DNA of 64,000 nucleotides. Source: an uncultured Odoribacter sp. (lineage in GTDB: Bacteria; Bacteroidota; Bacteroidia; Bacteroidales; Marinifilaceae). The position numbers were made by a program, and so were the translations under genes. The notes under the pieces are model-generated. The model was not told the origin of the DNA, made no database searches, and saw only the letters and a list, made by a program, of their open reading frames with translations. Shown here piece by piece: positions 1 to 9,605 of the stretch; position 1 is the stretch's first letter; each line of letters starts with the position of its first letter. The stretch spans positions 62,001-126,000 of the forward strand of contig CAJTSF010000005.1 of the NCBI GenBank assembly GCA_910578985.1. Direction: 5' to 3'.

Positions 1-2415
1 AATTTCGAATCGACTCTGGTCAATGGAGTGAGCGGAAAACCCTATGGTCTCAATGAACTGGAAAAAATATACGAAAGAATGAGTGCCGGCGAACTGTCTG
101 AAAAACAAGCTTGGGCAGAGGTGGACAAAATAGGAGCCTTCAACAACAAAAAGCAAATTGAAGACAATTTCTATCGCCATCTGTTCACCCAACAACACAA
201 CATTTCTATTCAAACCGGTGGAGAAAATGTTTCTACGTATATTTCGCTCAACTACGACCAAAACAAGAGCCAAATCGTAGGCAACCAATATAACAAATAC
301 AACCTATTGGTCAATAACGACATCAATTTACGTCACAACCTGACCGCTTCGGTAAATCTCCGTGCAACCCACCAATACTCCAAATCGAACGGATACGATG
401 AACTGGGGCAAACCTATGCCGAAAATTTAGAACCCTGGCAACGTATTTTAAACGATGACGGTTCCTATTATTGGAAACAGGGGAATATTGACGAAGAATA
501 TGCAGCCCGTCTAGAAGCATTGGGCATGAAAACCTGGAACACAAACTCCCTTCAGGAGATGCGCATGAATGACAAGAAGAGTAAAATGTACAACCTCTCT
601 TCTTCTTTGCGATTGGCGTGGAAACCTATTGAAGGATTGGAACTTTCAACTCAAGGTAATTATGAGTTCGGAAATACGGAAGCTATCGACTGGTATGCTG
701 AAGACCACTATTATACCCGCCGTTTAACAAACGAAAATGCAGAGGTGGAATTAGATGAAGACGATATGCCGAAAAGAATCATCAAATACAATTTACCCAA
801 TTCAGGCGGTATTAAAGATGTTTCCAACAGCCATTCGATTTCCTATTCTGTACGTAATATGATTACCTATAGTGGTGAAAAAGAGGGCTTCACCTACAAA
901 GTAATGGCAGGTAATGAATTCTACTCTTTGGAAGACAATACCTACGGAGACCGACTTTGGGGATACGACCCGGAACTTTTGACTTCTCAAAGCATTAACC
1001 TAAGTGATTTGAATAGCGGAGTCATTGGTTATGACGGATGGCTTACTTACGGTTTGTCATATTCCCCGACAATTTATGAAAGCCTGGAACGTTACACCTC
1101 CTATTTCGGAACGGCAAGCATAAATTACAAAGACCGCTACGACTTTTTCGGAAGTGTCCGCCTTGACCAAACCAACCTGCTGACCAATGCCAATGAATTT
1201 CGGAATAATCCTTCTTGGTCGGTAGGTGCCAAATGGAACATCGTCAATGAAGATTTCTTCAAATTCGATCAAGTGGATGATTTAGGTGTTCGGCTTTCCT
1301 ATGGATTGACAGGAAATATCGACAAGAGTACTGCACCGGATATTGTTGCCAAAGCAGATATAGATTCTTATGGAACAATGTTGAATTATTTACAGGTGAC
1401 CAATCCTGCCAATCCGGAATTGGGCTGGGAAAAGACATACAGTTGGAATTTGGGAGTAAATGGCGTATTTTTTAACCATCGTCTCCGTATCGATGCTGAT
1501 TTCTATAACAAAAAATCGAAAGAATTGCTGGCAAACGTTGAAGTCGACCCCACTTCCGGCTGGTCTTCTATGCAGAAAAACTCCGCAGAAGTACTTAACC
1601 GCGGTATCGACCTTACGCTTTACGGCAGAATATTGAATCTTCCGAAAGTGAAATGGGATGCCACCTTGCAGTTTTCCTATAACAAAAACAAAGTAGCTTC
1701 TATAAATTATACTCCGACAATCAATAACGTCTACCGAGGAGCACCTTACAAAGGACAAGCAATCGGCTATCTTGCCGTTCACCGTTATGGAGGATTGGAC
1801 GAAAAGGGACAACCGACGTTCCTGTTGGAAGGAGATGACACGCAACATTCATACAGCAAGCTCGGAACGCTAACCATTGAAGATCTGAAATTCGTAGGTC
1901 GTACTACACCGCCTGTGTTCGGAAGTATCTCCACTGCCATCACGGTTCATGACTTCACTCTCAACATCATGGCAACCTATAAATTCGGTCATAAAATGCG
2001 TCTTCCGCAACCTCGACCGAGTATATTCGGATTATGGAGGGAATGGTATGGAGAAGAATACCGGTGGGTAGAGGGGGCAGATAATCGGAATAAATGGGTT
2101 CCCACCCATTTTACCGGCTATTTCGATGACAGCAATCGTGTCGATTGTTTGTCAAAAAGTGACAAATTAGTAGATGACGCCGATGTTATCTATTTAAAGT
2201 CTATCAGCTTGGAATGGAATGCCACCCGACTGTTGAAAAAAATCAAACTGAAAGGCGGTTCCCTTCGCATCAGCGGTGAAAACCTTGCTTTCTGGGCTGC
2301 CAACCGCTATCACTTGAATCCCGACCAAATCACCTGGTCGTATTTCGACGGAACCGGCCTGACTTGGAACAACTTCAAGCCACGCATGGTGGTGGGATTA
2401 ACCTTGAATTTTTAA
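1..2415 (+). CDS. SusC/RagA family TonB-linked outer membrane protein, 3' part only
   Basis: The reading frame is open from the first base, so this is the C-terminal 804 residues of a larger protein whose signal peptide, carboxypeptidase-D-like domain and plug lie outside the window. What is visible is a TonB-dependent beta-barrel: alternating aromatic-rich strands, a long series of loops, and a terminal strand ending in phenylalanine (VVGLTLNF), the usual outer-membrane-protein finish. SusC proteins form the outer-membrane pore that takes up oligosaccharides or peptides bound by the partner SusD lipoprotein, driven by TonB/ExbBD. The SusD gene follows after 18 bases, which supports the call. 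The substrate cannot be read from this fragment. The first internal ATG at position 28 is not the real start. Confidence 0.93.
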   Translation, partial: NFESTLVNGVSGKPYGLNELEKIYERMSAGELSEKQAWAEVDKIGAFNNKKQIEDNFYRHLFTQQHNISIQTGGENVSTYISLNYDQNKSQIVGNQYNKYNLLVNNDINLRHNLTASVNLRATHQYSKSNGYDELGQTYAENLEPWQRILNDDGSYYWKQGNIDEEYAARLEALGMKTWNTNSLQEMRMNDKKSKMYNLSSSLRLAWKPIEGLELSTQGNYEFGNTEAIDWYAEDHYYTRRLTNENAEVELDEDDMPKRIIKYNLPNSGGIKDVSNSHSISYSVRNMITYSGEKEGFTYKVMAGNEFYSLEDNTYGDRLWGYDPELLTSQSINLSDLNSGVIGYDGWLTYGLSYSPTIYESLERYTSYFGTASINYKDRYDFFGSVRLDQTNLLTNANEFRNNPSWSVGAKWNIVNEDFFKFDQVDDLGVRLSYGLTGNIDKSTAPDIVAKADIDSYGTMLNYLQVTNPANPELGWEKTYSWNLGVNGVFFNHRLRIDADFYNKKSKELLANVEVDPTSGWSSMQKNSAEVLNRGIDLTLYGRILNLPKVKWDATLQFSYNKNKVASINYTPTINNVYRGAPYKGQAIGYLAVHRYGGLDEKGQPTFLLEGDDTQHSYSKLGTLTIEDLKFVGRTTPPVFGSISTAITVHDFTLNIMATYKFGHKMRLPQPRPSIFGLWREWYGEEYRWVEGADNRNKWVPTHFTGYFDDSNRVDCLSKSDKLVDDADVIYLKSISLEWNATRLLKKIKLKGGSLRISGENLAFWAANRYHLNPDQITWSYFDGTGLTWNNFKPRMVVGLTLNF

Positions 2416-2433
2416 CCTTAAATAAATTGTAAC

Positions 2434-3849
2434 ATGAAAAAATACATATTTCTTTACCTTATCCTTTGGTCACTGAGTTCTTGCAACGAGTTTTTGAGCG
2501 AGACCCCCAAAGGCACCCTGATACCCAAAACCATAGAAGATTTCGGCTTAATGTTGGAATGTGGAGGCAGCACCAACGAGATAGCAAAAGGTCCCGGCAT
2601 TATGATGCTAATGGATGACGACGTGAAAATGATCGACAGCCTGTGGAAAATAGGAACTTGTCGGACGTATGGTCTGAAAAGCTATTGTTGGGAAGAACAT
2701 CTTTTTACCGTAAGTGAAAACGACCCGGATTACAACGCGCTTTACCACACCATTTATGTCTGCAATTACATCTTAAACCATCTGGAAGGAGCAAAAGAGG
2801 GAGGACAATTTACAAAAAACTATGTGGAAGGAGCCGCCCGTTTCCATCGGGCATTCTCATATCTGTCTTTGGTCAACCTATATGCCAAACATTACGACCC
2901 CCAAACTGCGGAAACAGATTTGGGTGTTTCATTGAAATTGGATGATAATCCGAATCAAGTGCCAGAACGCACCACAGTAAAAGCCGTGTATGATCAAATT
3001 CTGGAAGATGCGACAAAAGCCGAAAAATTACTGGAGGACAATCTATCGACACACACCATTCGTCCCTCCAAAGCCGCTGCCTATGCTTTATTGGCAAGAA
3101 TTTACCTTTATCGCGGAGAATACGAGGCCTGTTGGAAAGCAGCCCAGAAAGCACGTAAAATAATCGGCGCCCCATTAGATTACAATACATGTTCGATTAG
3201 AGGAGAATCGGGCAATCCAGATGGTGGAATCAATGGAATAAATTTCTCCACCAACAACACATGGAATATGCCGGATGTCCTTTGTTACAAAGGATCAACG
3301 CAAGAACCGATGCAAAATGCAGATTACAACCTATCAGACGAACTGATGAATCTTTTTGACAAAGACAAGGATTTGCGCTGGAAACTATTTGTAACGACTT
3401 TTTCCTACAGACAGAAAGTTAAAGACGGTGATGAACCCCGTATTTGTACATTCTATTATTCCAAAAATAAAGGTTTGAATTTCGGAGAAGTCTATCTGAC
3501 AGAAGCCGAAGCATTAGTAAGGGAAGGTAAAATCGAAGAAGCATTGGACGTACTCAATCAATTGAGAATCAAACGTTATGCTGCAGATTCTTACATGGAT
3601 ATTACCGAACATGATCAAGAAATACTGTTACAATTGATTTTAGATGAACGACGCCGCGAACTAATGTTCAAAGGCACCCGTTGGTTCGACCTGAAACGCT
3701 TGAACAAAGAACCGCGTTTTGCCAAAACCATCACGCACAAGTATCTCGGGGAGACCTACACCCTGGAGCCGAACAGCAACCGGTATGTGCTTCCGATACC
3801 TTTGAAAGTCATTGCCGCCAACGACCTCCTCGAACAAAACCCGAGATAA
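2434..3849 (+). CDS. SusD/RagB family nutrient-binding lipoprotein
   Basis: This 471-residue protein begins with a lipoprotein signal (Cys17 after LSS) and continues into the typical SusD N-terminal phrase CNEFLSETPKG. The C-terminal motif LDERRRELMFKGTRWFDLKR is characteristic of the SusD/RagB family, and the alpha-helical TPR-like middle fits too. SusD proteins sit on the outer leaflet of the outer membrane and form a lid over the SusC pore. The gene follows the SusC gene by 18 bases and is the last gene of its operon, as a terminator lies 32 bases downstream. It is slightly shorter than most family members (about 500-650 residues). The ligand is unknown. Confidence 0.93.
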   Translation: MKKYIFLYLILWSLSSCNEFLSETPKGTLIPKTIEDFGLMLECGGSTNEIAKGPGIMMLMDDDVKMIDSLWKIGTCRTYGLKSYCWEEHLFTVSENDPDYNALYHTIYVCNYILNHLEGAKEGGQFTKNYVEGAARFHRAFSYLSLVNLYAKHYDPQTAETDLGVSLKLDDNPNQVPERTTVKAVYDQILEDATKAEKLLEDNLSTHTIRPSKAAAYALLARIYLYRGEYEACWKAAQKARKIIGAPLDYNTCSIRGESGNPDGGINGINFSTNNTWNMPDVLCYKGSTQEPMQNADYNLSDELMNLFDKDKDLRWKLFVTTFSYRQKVKDGDEPRICTFYYSKNKGLNFGEVYLTEAEALVREGKIEEALDVLNQLRIKRYAADSYMDITEHDQEILLQLILDERRRELMFKGTRWFDLKRLNKEPRFAKTITHKYLGETYTLEPNSNRYVLPIPLKVIAANDLLEQNPR

Positions 3850-3881
3850 GAATACGGTTAAGTATCATAACTTCATTTTCT

Positions 3882-3918
3882 CTTTGGAGTGCCGTTTACG
3901 CGACACTCCAAAGTTTTT
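3882..3918 (+). terminator. Rho-independent terminator after the first SusC/SusD operon
   Basis: Ten-base arms CTTTGGAGTG (3882-3891) and CACTCCAAAG (3904-3913) enclose a 12-base loop and are followed by five T's. It lies between the end of the SusD gene and the convergent symporter gene. Confidence 0.85.
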
Positions 3919-3947
3919 AATCACTTCCCGTCTCACATATCTCTTTG

Positions 3948-5126
3948 TCAAGAACGTTGCGTCTGACATCGTCCGTTCACCCGATCCACAATGACAGCAA
4001 TGGCACCGTCACCGGTAACGTTAGTTGCGGTTCCAAAGCTATCCATGGCGATATACAGGGCAATCATCAACCCCTGCGCCGTCTCATCGAATCCCAGCAT
4101 CGACTGCAACAGTCCCAACGCCGCCATGATGGCGCCTCCCGGCACCCCCGGCGCAGCGACCATCGCGATGCCCAGCATCATGATGAAACCCGCATACTGC
4201 CCCAACTGCAACTCCCCGCCCGACATCAGGATAATCGCCATCGAACAGGCGACAATCTTCATCGTACTCCCCGACAGGTGAATCGTCGCACACAGAGGAA
4301 CGACAAAGCCCGCCAAGTCCGCCCTCACCCCGTTCTTCACCGTCTGCTCGAGCGTCACGGGAATCGTGGCAGCGGACGACTGCGTGCCGAGCGCCGTAAT
4401 GTAAGCGGGCAGCATCGCGCGCAGCAAACGCAACGGGTTCTTCCGTCCCACCGCCCCCGCAATGGAAAACTGTACCAGCAGCAAAATCACCGTCATCACA
4501 AAAATCACGACGATAATCTTCAAGAAAACACCCATCACCCCTGCCACCTGTCCCGACTTCGTCATGTGCAGGAAAATACCAAATATATATAAAGGCAACA
4601 CCGGAATAATCACCGCCGTAATCACCCGGTCGATGATATCCTTGAAATCATCCATCACCGCCTTCAGACGCCCGCCGTCTATGACCGACATCCCCAGTCC
4701 CAGCGTGAACGCCAGTATCAGCGCGGACATCACGCCCATCACTGGCGGCATGTCCACCGTAAAATAAGGCGCCAGCCCGGCAGCCTGCTCCCCCATATCC
4801 GTCAGCGCATCCGACGACGACAACAACAGCGGGTAGGTCAGTTTACAGGTGAAGAAGGTAAAGAATCCCGAAAAGAGGGTAAACCCGTACGCCAGCGCCG
4901 CCGTAATCAGCAACAACCGCCCGGCTCCCTTCCCCAGGTCGGCGATGCCCGGCGCCACCAACCCCAATATCAGCAGGGGAATAATGAAGCCCAGAAAATT
5001 CCCGAACAACCCGTTCACCGTTATAAATATCCGTTCCAGCCAATCCGGAAAAAACAACCCGCACACCACCCCTGATACGATGGCAACGACAATCTTAGGC
5101 AACAGCCCGAACTTCTTTCTTTTCAT
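3948..5126 (-). CDS. Dicarboxylate/amino acid:cation symporter (DAACS family)
   Basis: This 392-residue, strongly hydrophobic protein fits the sodium/proton:dicarboxylate (glutamate/aspartate) symporter family of the inner membrane. Family marks include a serine-rich re-entrant loop motif (TQSSAATIP) in the middle and a C-terminal segment with D, T, N and GD residues (DSFGTATNVTGDGA) that matches the substrate/cation-binding helix. About eight membrane segments can be traced, beginning with IVVAIVSGVVCGLFF. The middle loop reads HLSGSTMKIVA, not the NxDGT form seen in well-studied members, so the substrate may differ from glutamate. It stands alone, facing the SusCD operon terminator at its 3' end. 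Confidence 0.87.
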   Translation of the reverse strand: MKRKKFGLLPKIVVAIVSGVVCGLFFPDWLERIFITVNGLFGNFLGFIIPLLILGLVAPGIADLGKGAGRLLLITAALAYGFTLFSGFFTFFTCKLTYPLLLSSSDALTDMGEQAAGLAPYFTVDMPPVMGVMSALILAFTLGLGMSVIDGGRLKAVMDDFKDIIDRVITAVIIPVLPLYIFGIFLHMTKSGQVAGVMGVFLKIIVVIFVMTVILLLVQFSIAGAVGRKNPLRLLRAMLPAYITALGTQSSAATIPVTLEQTVKNGVRADLAGFVVPLCATIHLSGSTMKIVACSMAIILMSGGELQLGQYAGFIMMLGIAMVAAPGVPGGAIMAALGLLQSMLGFDETAQGLMIALYIAMDSFGTATNVTGDGAIAVIVDRVNGRCQTQRS

Positions 5127-5155
5127 GCGCTTCTATATTAAAACGTTTCCGGGTG

Positions 5156-5163
5156 CAATTTTA
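5156..5163 (-). promoter_or_regulatory. Possible -7 box for the symporter gene
   Basis: On the minus strand TAAAATTG matches TAnnTTTG at all but one position and lies about 30 bases before the symporter start codon. No convincing -33 TTTG is seen at the expected spacing, so this is a weak call. Confidence 0.3.
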
Positions 5164-5188
5164 CGATAAAAAAATGAATATTGCATAA

Positions 5189-5434
5189 AAATCATCCTAC
5201 CTTTACACCGTCCAATGCCAATTCGGGAAAGGCGTAACCCCTGTAGGCGATTTACAGCGCCCGTCCGGAAAAAGTTACAACAGCGCCGGCACCATCGTGT
5301 ATGAAAACGAAGCCGTATTCCGTCAGGAAACCGCCGGCAACGGCGACATGACCTGCATCGTCGGCTGGCAATGCTGCAACGAAACCATCTGCATGCCGCC
5401 GACGGAAAAAGAATTTAACGTGAAAGTAGAATGA
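5189..5434 (+). pseudogene. 3' remnant of a DsbD N-terminal-domain-like gene
   Basis: An open frame of 81 codons follows a stop at 5186-5188 and contains no ATG near its beginning. Its translation ends with a region rich in paired cysteines (GWQCCNETICMPPTEKEFNV) that resembles the end of the DsbD alpha domain (thiol:disulfide interchange / disulfide bond corrector), where a C..xxCxPP..xxF pattern is typical. Preceding text (TIVYENEAVFRQE) also fits the beta-sandwich. The frame is clearly coding in style (high third-position GC), lacks the N-terminal part of the domain, and is followed by its own terminator hairpin. I read it as the surviving tail of a gene deleted next to the symporter. A short intact gene with an unusual start is less likely. 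Confidence 0.5.
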
Positions 5435-5476
5435 TTACGTAAGCTACTTGAAACAATTCATTCCTTTCATGGTTTC

Positions 5477-5507
5477 CCCGTCCGGGCTTTCGCCCGGACG
5501 GGAATTT
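5477..5507 (+). terminator. Terminator hairpin after the DsbD-like remnant
   Basis: Perfect 11-base arms CCCGTCCGGGC and GCCCGGACGGG with a TTTC loop are followed by AATTT. This would have ended the transcript of the remnant gene. The rest of the 5435-5651 gap shows no coding sequence that I can support. Confidence 0.65.
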
Positions 5508-5651
5508 ATAACCGCTTTTGTTTTTCCTCTGACAAACGCCGGCAAGGCGCGAAAGTACGCTTGATATCATAGAGAACACCATGACATCCCCCGGATATCC
5601 TGCGGACTGCACGCGATATTTGTGCCAACCAGAAAAAAAAGATAGGATTTA

Positions 5652-5684
5652 TTTGGCATTGTATTAACTTTTTCTTAACTTTAC
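5652..5684 (+). promoter_or_regulatory. Bacteroides-type promoter of tonB
   Basis: TTTG at 5652-5655, a 20-base spacer and TAACTTTA at 5676-5683 fit the -33/-7 consensus. The tonB start codon lies 43 bases beyond the -7 box. Confidence 0.65.
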
Positions 5685-5726
5685 CCCGAGAAATAAATAC
5701 ATTTGTAACGATATAAAATTGTAGCC

Positions 5727-6419
5727 ATGGAAATAAAGAAATCAGCGAAAGCGGACCTGGAAGGAAAGAAAGGGGTCTTTTTCGAGATAGGTCTGACACT
5801 GGCTTTGGCGATTTTGCTGTTTGCTTTCGAGTGGAAGTCTTCTTCCGAAGAGGTCGGGCAGTTCCAATCGGTCGCCGATGAGCAAATAGAAGAGGAGATT
5901 ATCCCGATTACGCAACAGATGTTGAAACCGCCCCCACCTCCCCCTCCCGCACCGAAATTGACGGACTTGATCGATATCGTAGAAGATGACACCCAAATCG
6001 ACGACGACCTTCAGATTCAGGATGCGGAGGATGACTCGGAGAACGTGGACGCTCCCAGCCTGGATGATTTCGGGGACGATTGGGGAGATGATTCCGGAGA
6101 ATCGGAAGTCTTCGTGGTCGTGGAAAACATGCCTTCTTTCCCGGGCGGAAACGTACAGAAGTGGATCAGCAAGAACGTGAAGTATCCGGTGCTCGCCATG
6201 GAAAACGGTATTCAGGGTAAGGTGTTCGTGCAGTTCGTGATTGAACGGGACGGCTCCATCACCGACGTGAAAGTGGTGCGCGGCGTGGACTCCTCGCTGG
6301 ACAAAGAAGCCATCCGCGTGGTGAAGGCGATGCCGAAATGGACACCCGGGAAGCAGCGCGGGAAAGCGGTGAGAGTATCGTTCACCCTGCCCATCAACTT
6401 CCAGTTGTCCAACAGTTAA
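5727..6419 (+). CDS. tonB: TonB family energy transducer
   Basis: TonB carries proton-motive energy from ExbB/ExbD in the inner membrane to outer-membrane TonB-dependent receptors such as the SusC proteins in this window. The 230-residue protein has one N-terminal membrane anchor (about residues 18-37), a seven-proline run plus acidic linker that spans the periplasm, and a C-terminal TonB domain from about residue 130 (ENMPSFPGG, YPVLAMENGIQGKVFVQFVI, SLDKEAIRVVKAMPKW). This end-arrangement is the standard Bacteroidota form. No exbB/exbD genes lie nearby. It has its own promoter and terminator, so it is probably a single-gene unit. Bacteroidota usually encode several TonB paralogues; which receptors this one serves is unknown. 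Confidence 0.92.
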   Translation: MEIKKSAKADLEGKKGVFFEIGLTLALAILLFAFEWKSSSEEVGQFQSVADEQIEEEIIPITQQMLKPPPPPPPAPKLTDLIDIVEDDTQIDDDLQIQDAEDDSENVDAPSLDDFGDDWGDDSGESEVFVVVENMPSFPGGNVQKWISKNVKYPVLAMENGIQGKVFVQFVIERDGSITDVKVVRGVDSSLDKEAIRVVKAMPKWTPGKQRGKAVRVSFTLPINFQLSNS

Positions 6420-6439
6420 AGAACATTTCATTTATTCAT

Positions 6440-6474
6440 AAAAGGGGCTGTCATCTTCGTGTCAGCCCTTTTTT
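6440..6474 (+). terminator. Terminator after tonB
   Basis: AAAAGGGGCTG pairs with CAGCCC plus T's (one G-T pair) around a loop, followed by TTTTTT. It ends 25 bases before the hflX start, so hflX is either read through or uses a promoter not recognised here. Confidence 0.8.
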
Positions 6475-6499
6475 ATGCCAACGAAAAGAGATTTTATTT

Positions 6500-7708
6500 A
6501 TGTATTATACGAAAGAAGAAGCGGAAAAAGCCGTATTAGTAGGAGTTGCCTTGCAGTCGAAAGGAGTGACCTACGACCAGATGTGCGAATACCTGGACGA
6601 ACTGTCGTTTCTGGCGGAAACGGCAGGGGCGGAGACCGTCAAAATATTCACCCAGAACCTGGACAAGCCGGTACATGCCACGTTTGTCGGCAAAGGGAAA
6701 CTGGAAGAGATTCAAGCCTATGCGGAGGAGAACGCAGTGGACATGATTATCTTCGACGATGAACTGACACCGACGCAGCTGCGCAACATCGAGGGGATGT
6801 TCAAGGGCATCAAAGTGCTCGACCGCACGAATCTCATCCTGGATATTTTCGCCAGCCGGGCACGCACCGCTCACGCGAAGACTCAGGTGGAACTGGCGCA
6901 ATACCAATACCTGCTTCCCCGTCTGACAGGCATGTGGACCCATCTGGAGCGACAGAAGGGAGGTATCGGACTGAGAGGCCCCGGAGAGACGGAAATCGAA
7001 ACCGATCGGCGAATCATCCGCGACAAAATCACACGCCTAAAAGAGGAACTGGAAAAAATCGACCGGCAGAAAGTCATTCAACGAAAGAACCGGGGCAAGT
7101 TGGTACGCGCAGCGTTAGTGGGATACACGAATGTGGGCAAATCAACGCTGATGAACCTGTTGAGCAAGTCAGAGGTGTTCGCCGAGAACAAACTGTTCGC
7201 CACGCTGGACACTACCGTGCGGAAAATCGCCATCCGGAACGTGCCCTTTCTGCTGGCAGACACAGTAGGCTTCATCCGCAAACTGCCGCACCACTTGGTG
7301 GAATCGTTCAAGTCCACCCTCGACGAAGTACGTGAAGCAGATGTCATACTGCATGTGGTAGATATCTCGCATCCCCAGTTCGAGGAGCAGATGCAAGTGG
7401 TGAACGAAACGCTGGCGGAACTGATCAAGGAACCGAAACCAATGATTATCGTGTTCAATAAAATCGACGCCTTCCGCTATGTCAAAAAGGAGGAAGACGA
7501 CCTGACGCCGATACTGCGGGAAAACTATAGCCTCGAAGATCTCAAACAGATGTGGATGTCAAAGCAGGGCAGCGAGACGGTGTACATCTCCGCCGTCCGG
7601 AAGGAGAACATCGAGGAGCTGAAAGAGAAACTCTATGCCGTCGTGAAAGAGATCCACTCGGCACGGTTTCCCTATAATGACTTCCTATATCAGGAATTCA
7701 ACGAATAA
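6500..7708 (+). CDS. hflX: GTPase HflX
   Basis: HflX is a ribosome-associated GTPase that splits stalled or stress-hibernating ribosomes. The 402-residue protein has the HflX N-terminal domain (VGKGKLEEI, DDELTPTQLRNIE), the conserved GGIGLRGPGETEIETDRR linker, and a G domain with P-loop GYTNVGKSTLMN, switch DTVGFIRKLPHHLVESF and NKID. I chose ATG 6500 (MYYTKEEAEKAVLVG) because it aligns with the start of the family. The frame stays open upstream, but that part would run back through the terminator and into tonB. It converges with tyrS, leaving only three bases between the stop codons. Confidence 0.95.
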   Translation: MYYTKEEAEKAVLVGVALQSKGVTYDQMCEYLDELSFLAETAGAETVKIFTQNLDKPVHATFVGKGKLEEIQAYAEENAVDMIIFDDELTPTQLRNIEGMFKGIKVLDRTNLILDIFASRARTAHAKTQVELAQYQYLLPRLTGMWTHLERQKGGIGLRGPGETEIETDRRIIRDKITRLKEELEKIDRQKVIQRKNRGKLVRAALVGYTNVGKSTLMNLLSKSEVFAENKLFATLDTTVRKIAIRNVPFLLADTVGFIRKLPHHLVESFKSTLDEVREADVILHVVDISHPQFEEQMQVVNETLAELIKEPKPMIIVFNKIDAFRYVKKEEDDLTPILRENYSLEDLKQMWMSKQGSETVYISAVRKENIEELKEKLYAVVKEIHSARFPYNDFLYQEFNE

Positions 7709-7711
7709 CGG

Positions 7712-9004
<1,293 letters not shown>

Positions 9005-9006
9005 CG

Positions 9007-9486
9007 CTAAAATCGTATTGTATGGTATAACTTATTTGCAAAATCAAGCAAAGGCCGATAGAGCAGGCTGCCCTGCACCGTTTTTTCATTCATGAACTGG
9101 AACCTGTCGTTCAACGCATCCACCAGCAGAAGCAGGACGCAGATAATCAGGCACGCCTTGGCTGCCCCGAAAATCGTGCCCAGCAATTTATTGACCAAGC
9201 CGAGCGAAATGATGTCCACCAATTTGGTGAGCAATTTGCCCAAGATGTAAATGCCGATGACCACCACGATAAAAGTCACTCCCAAAGCGACATAGGGAGT
9301 ATAGGGGGAGGAGGCGTTGAAAAAGTCTTTCAGAATCTTTTCGGTGTAGACCGAATAGCGCATGGTGATGAACACCCCGAGCACCAATGCCAGCAAGGTG
9401 GCGATTTCGACAATCAACCCTTTCGAGAAGCCCCGAATGGCTCCTATGGCTATGATAACCAATATGATTATATCTATGTAACTCAC
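9007..9486 (-). CDS. cvpA: CvpA family inner membrane protein
   Basis: This 159-residue protein has the four membrane helices and the N-terminal pattern YIDIIILVIIAIGAIRGFSKG typical of CvpA, named in E. coli for colicin V production and linked to envelope stress tolerance. The conserved glycine and lysine after the first helix (GFSKG) and the LLGTIFGAAKA helix agree with the family. It is the first gene of a cvpA-tyrS operon. Its molecular function is not known. Confidence 0.85.
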   Translation of the reverse strand: MSYIDIIILVIIAIGAIRGFSKGLIVEIATLLALVLGVFITMRYSVYTEKILKDFFNASSPYTPYVALGVTFIVVVIGIYILGKLLTKLVDIISLGLVNKLLGTIFGAAKACLIICVLLLLVDALNDRFQFMNEKTVQGSLLYRPLLDFANKLYHTIRF

Positions 9487-9507
9487 GGCACTGTCTTAAA
9501 TATCCGT

Positions 9508-9539
9508 CAAAGGTAATAGAATAATTTTCAATTTTCAAT
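9508..9539 (-). promoter_or_regulatory. Bacteroides-type promoter of cvpA-tyrS
   Basis: On the minus strand ATTG (9536-9539) and a perfect -7 box TACCTTTG (9508-9515) are separated by exactly 20 bases, 22 bases before the cvpA start codon. Confidence 0.65.
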
Positions 9540-9546
9540 TCCCAAT

Positions 9547-9579
9547 TTTGAATTGTTTCATAAATTCTTAGTATTTTCG
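9547..9579 (+). promoter_or_regulatory. Possible promoter of the aspS operon
   Basis: TTTG (9547-9550), a 21-base spacer and TATTTTCG (9572-9579) give an approximate -33/-7 pair 26 bases before aspS. It sits back to back with the cvpA promoter inside a stretch of repeated CAATTTTCAATT words. Confidence 0.4.
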
Positions 9580-9605
9580 CCAATTGGTAAATATAGAATG
9601 ACGAT

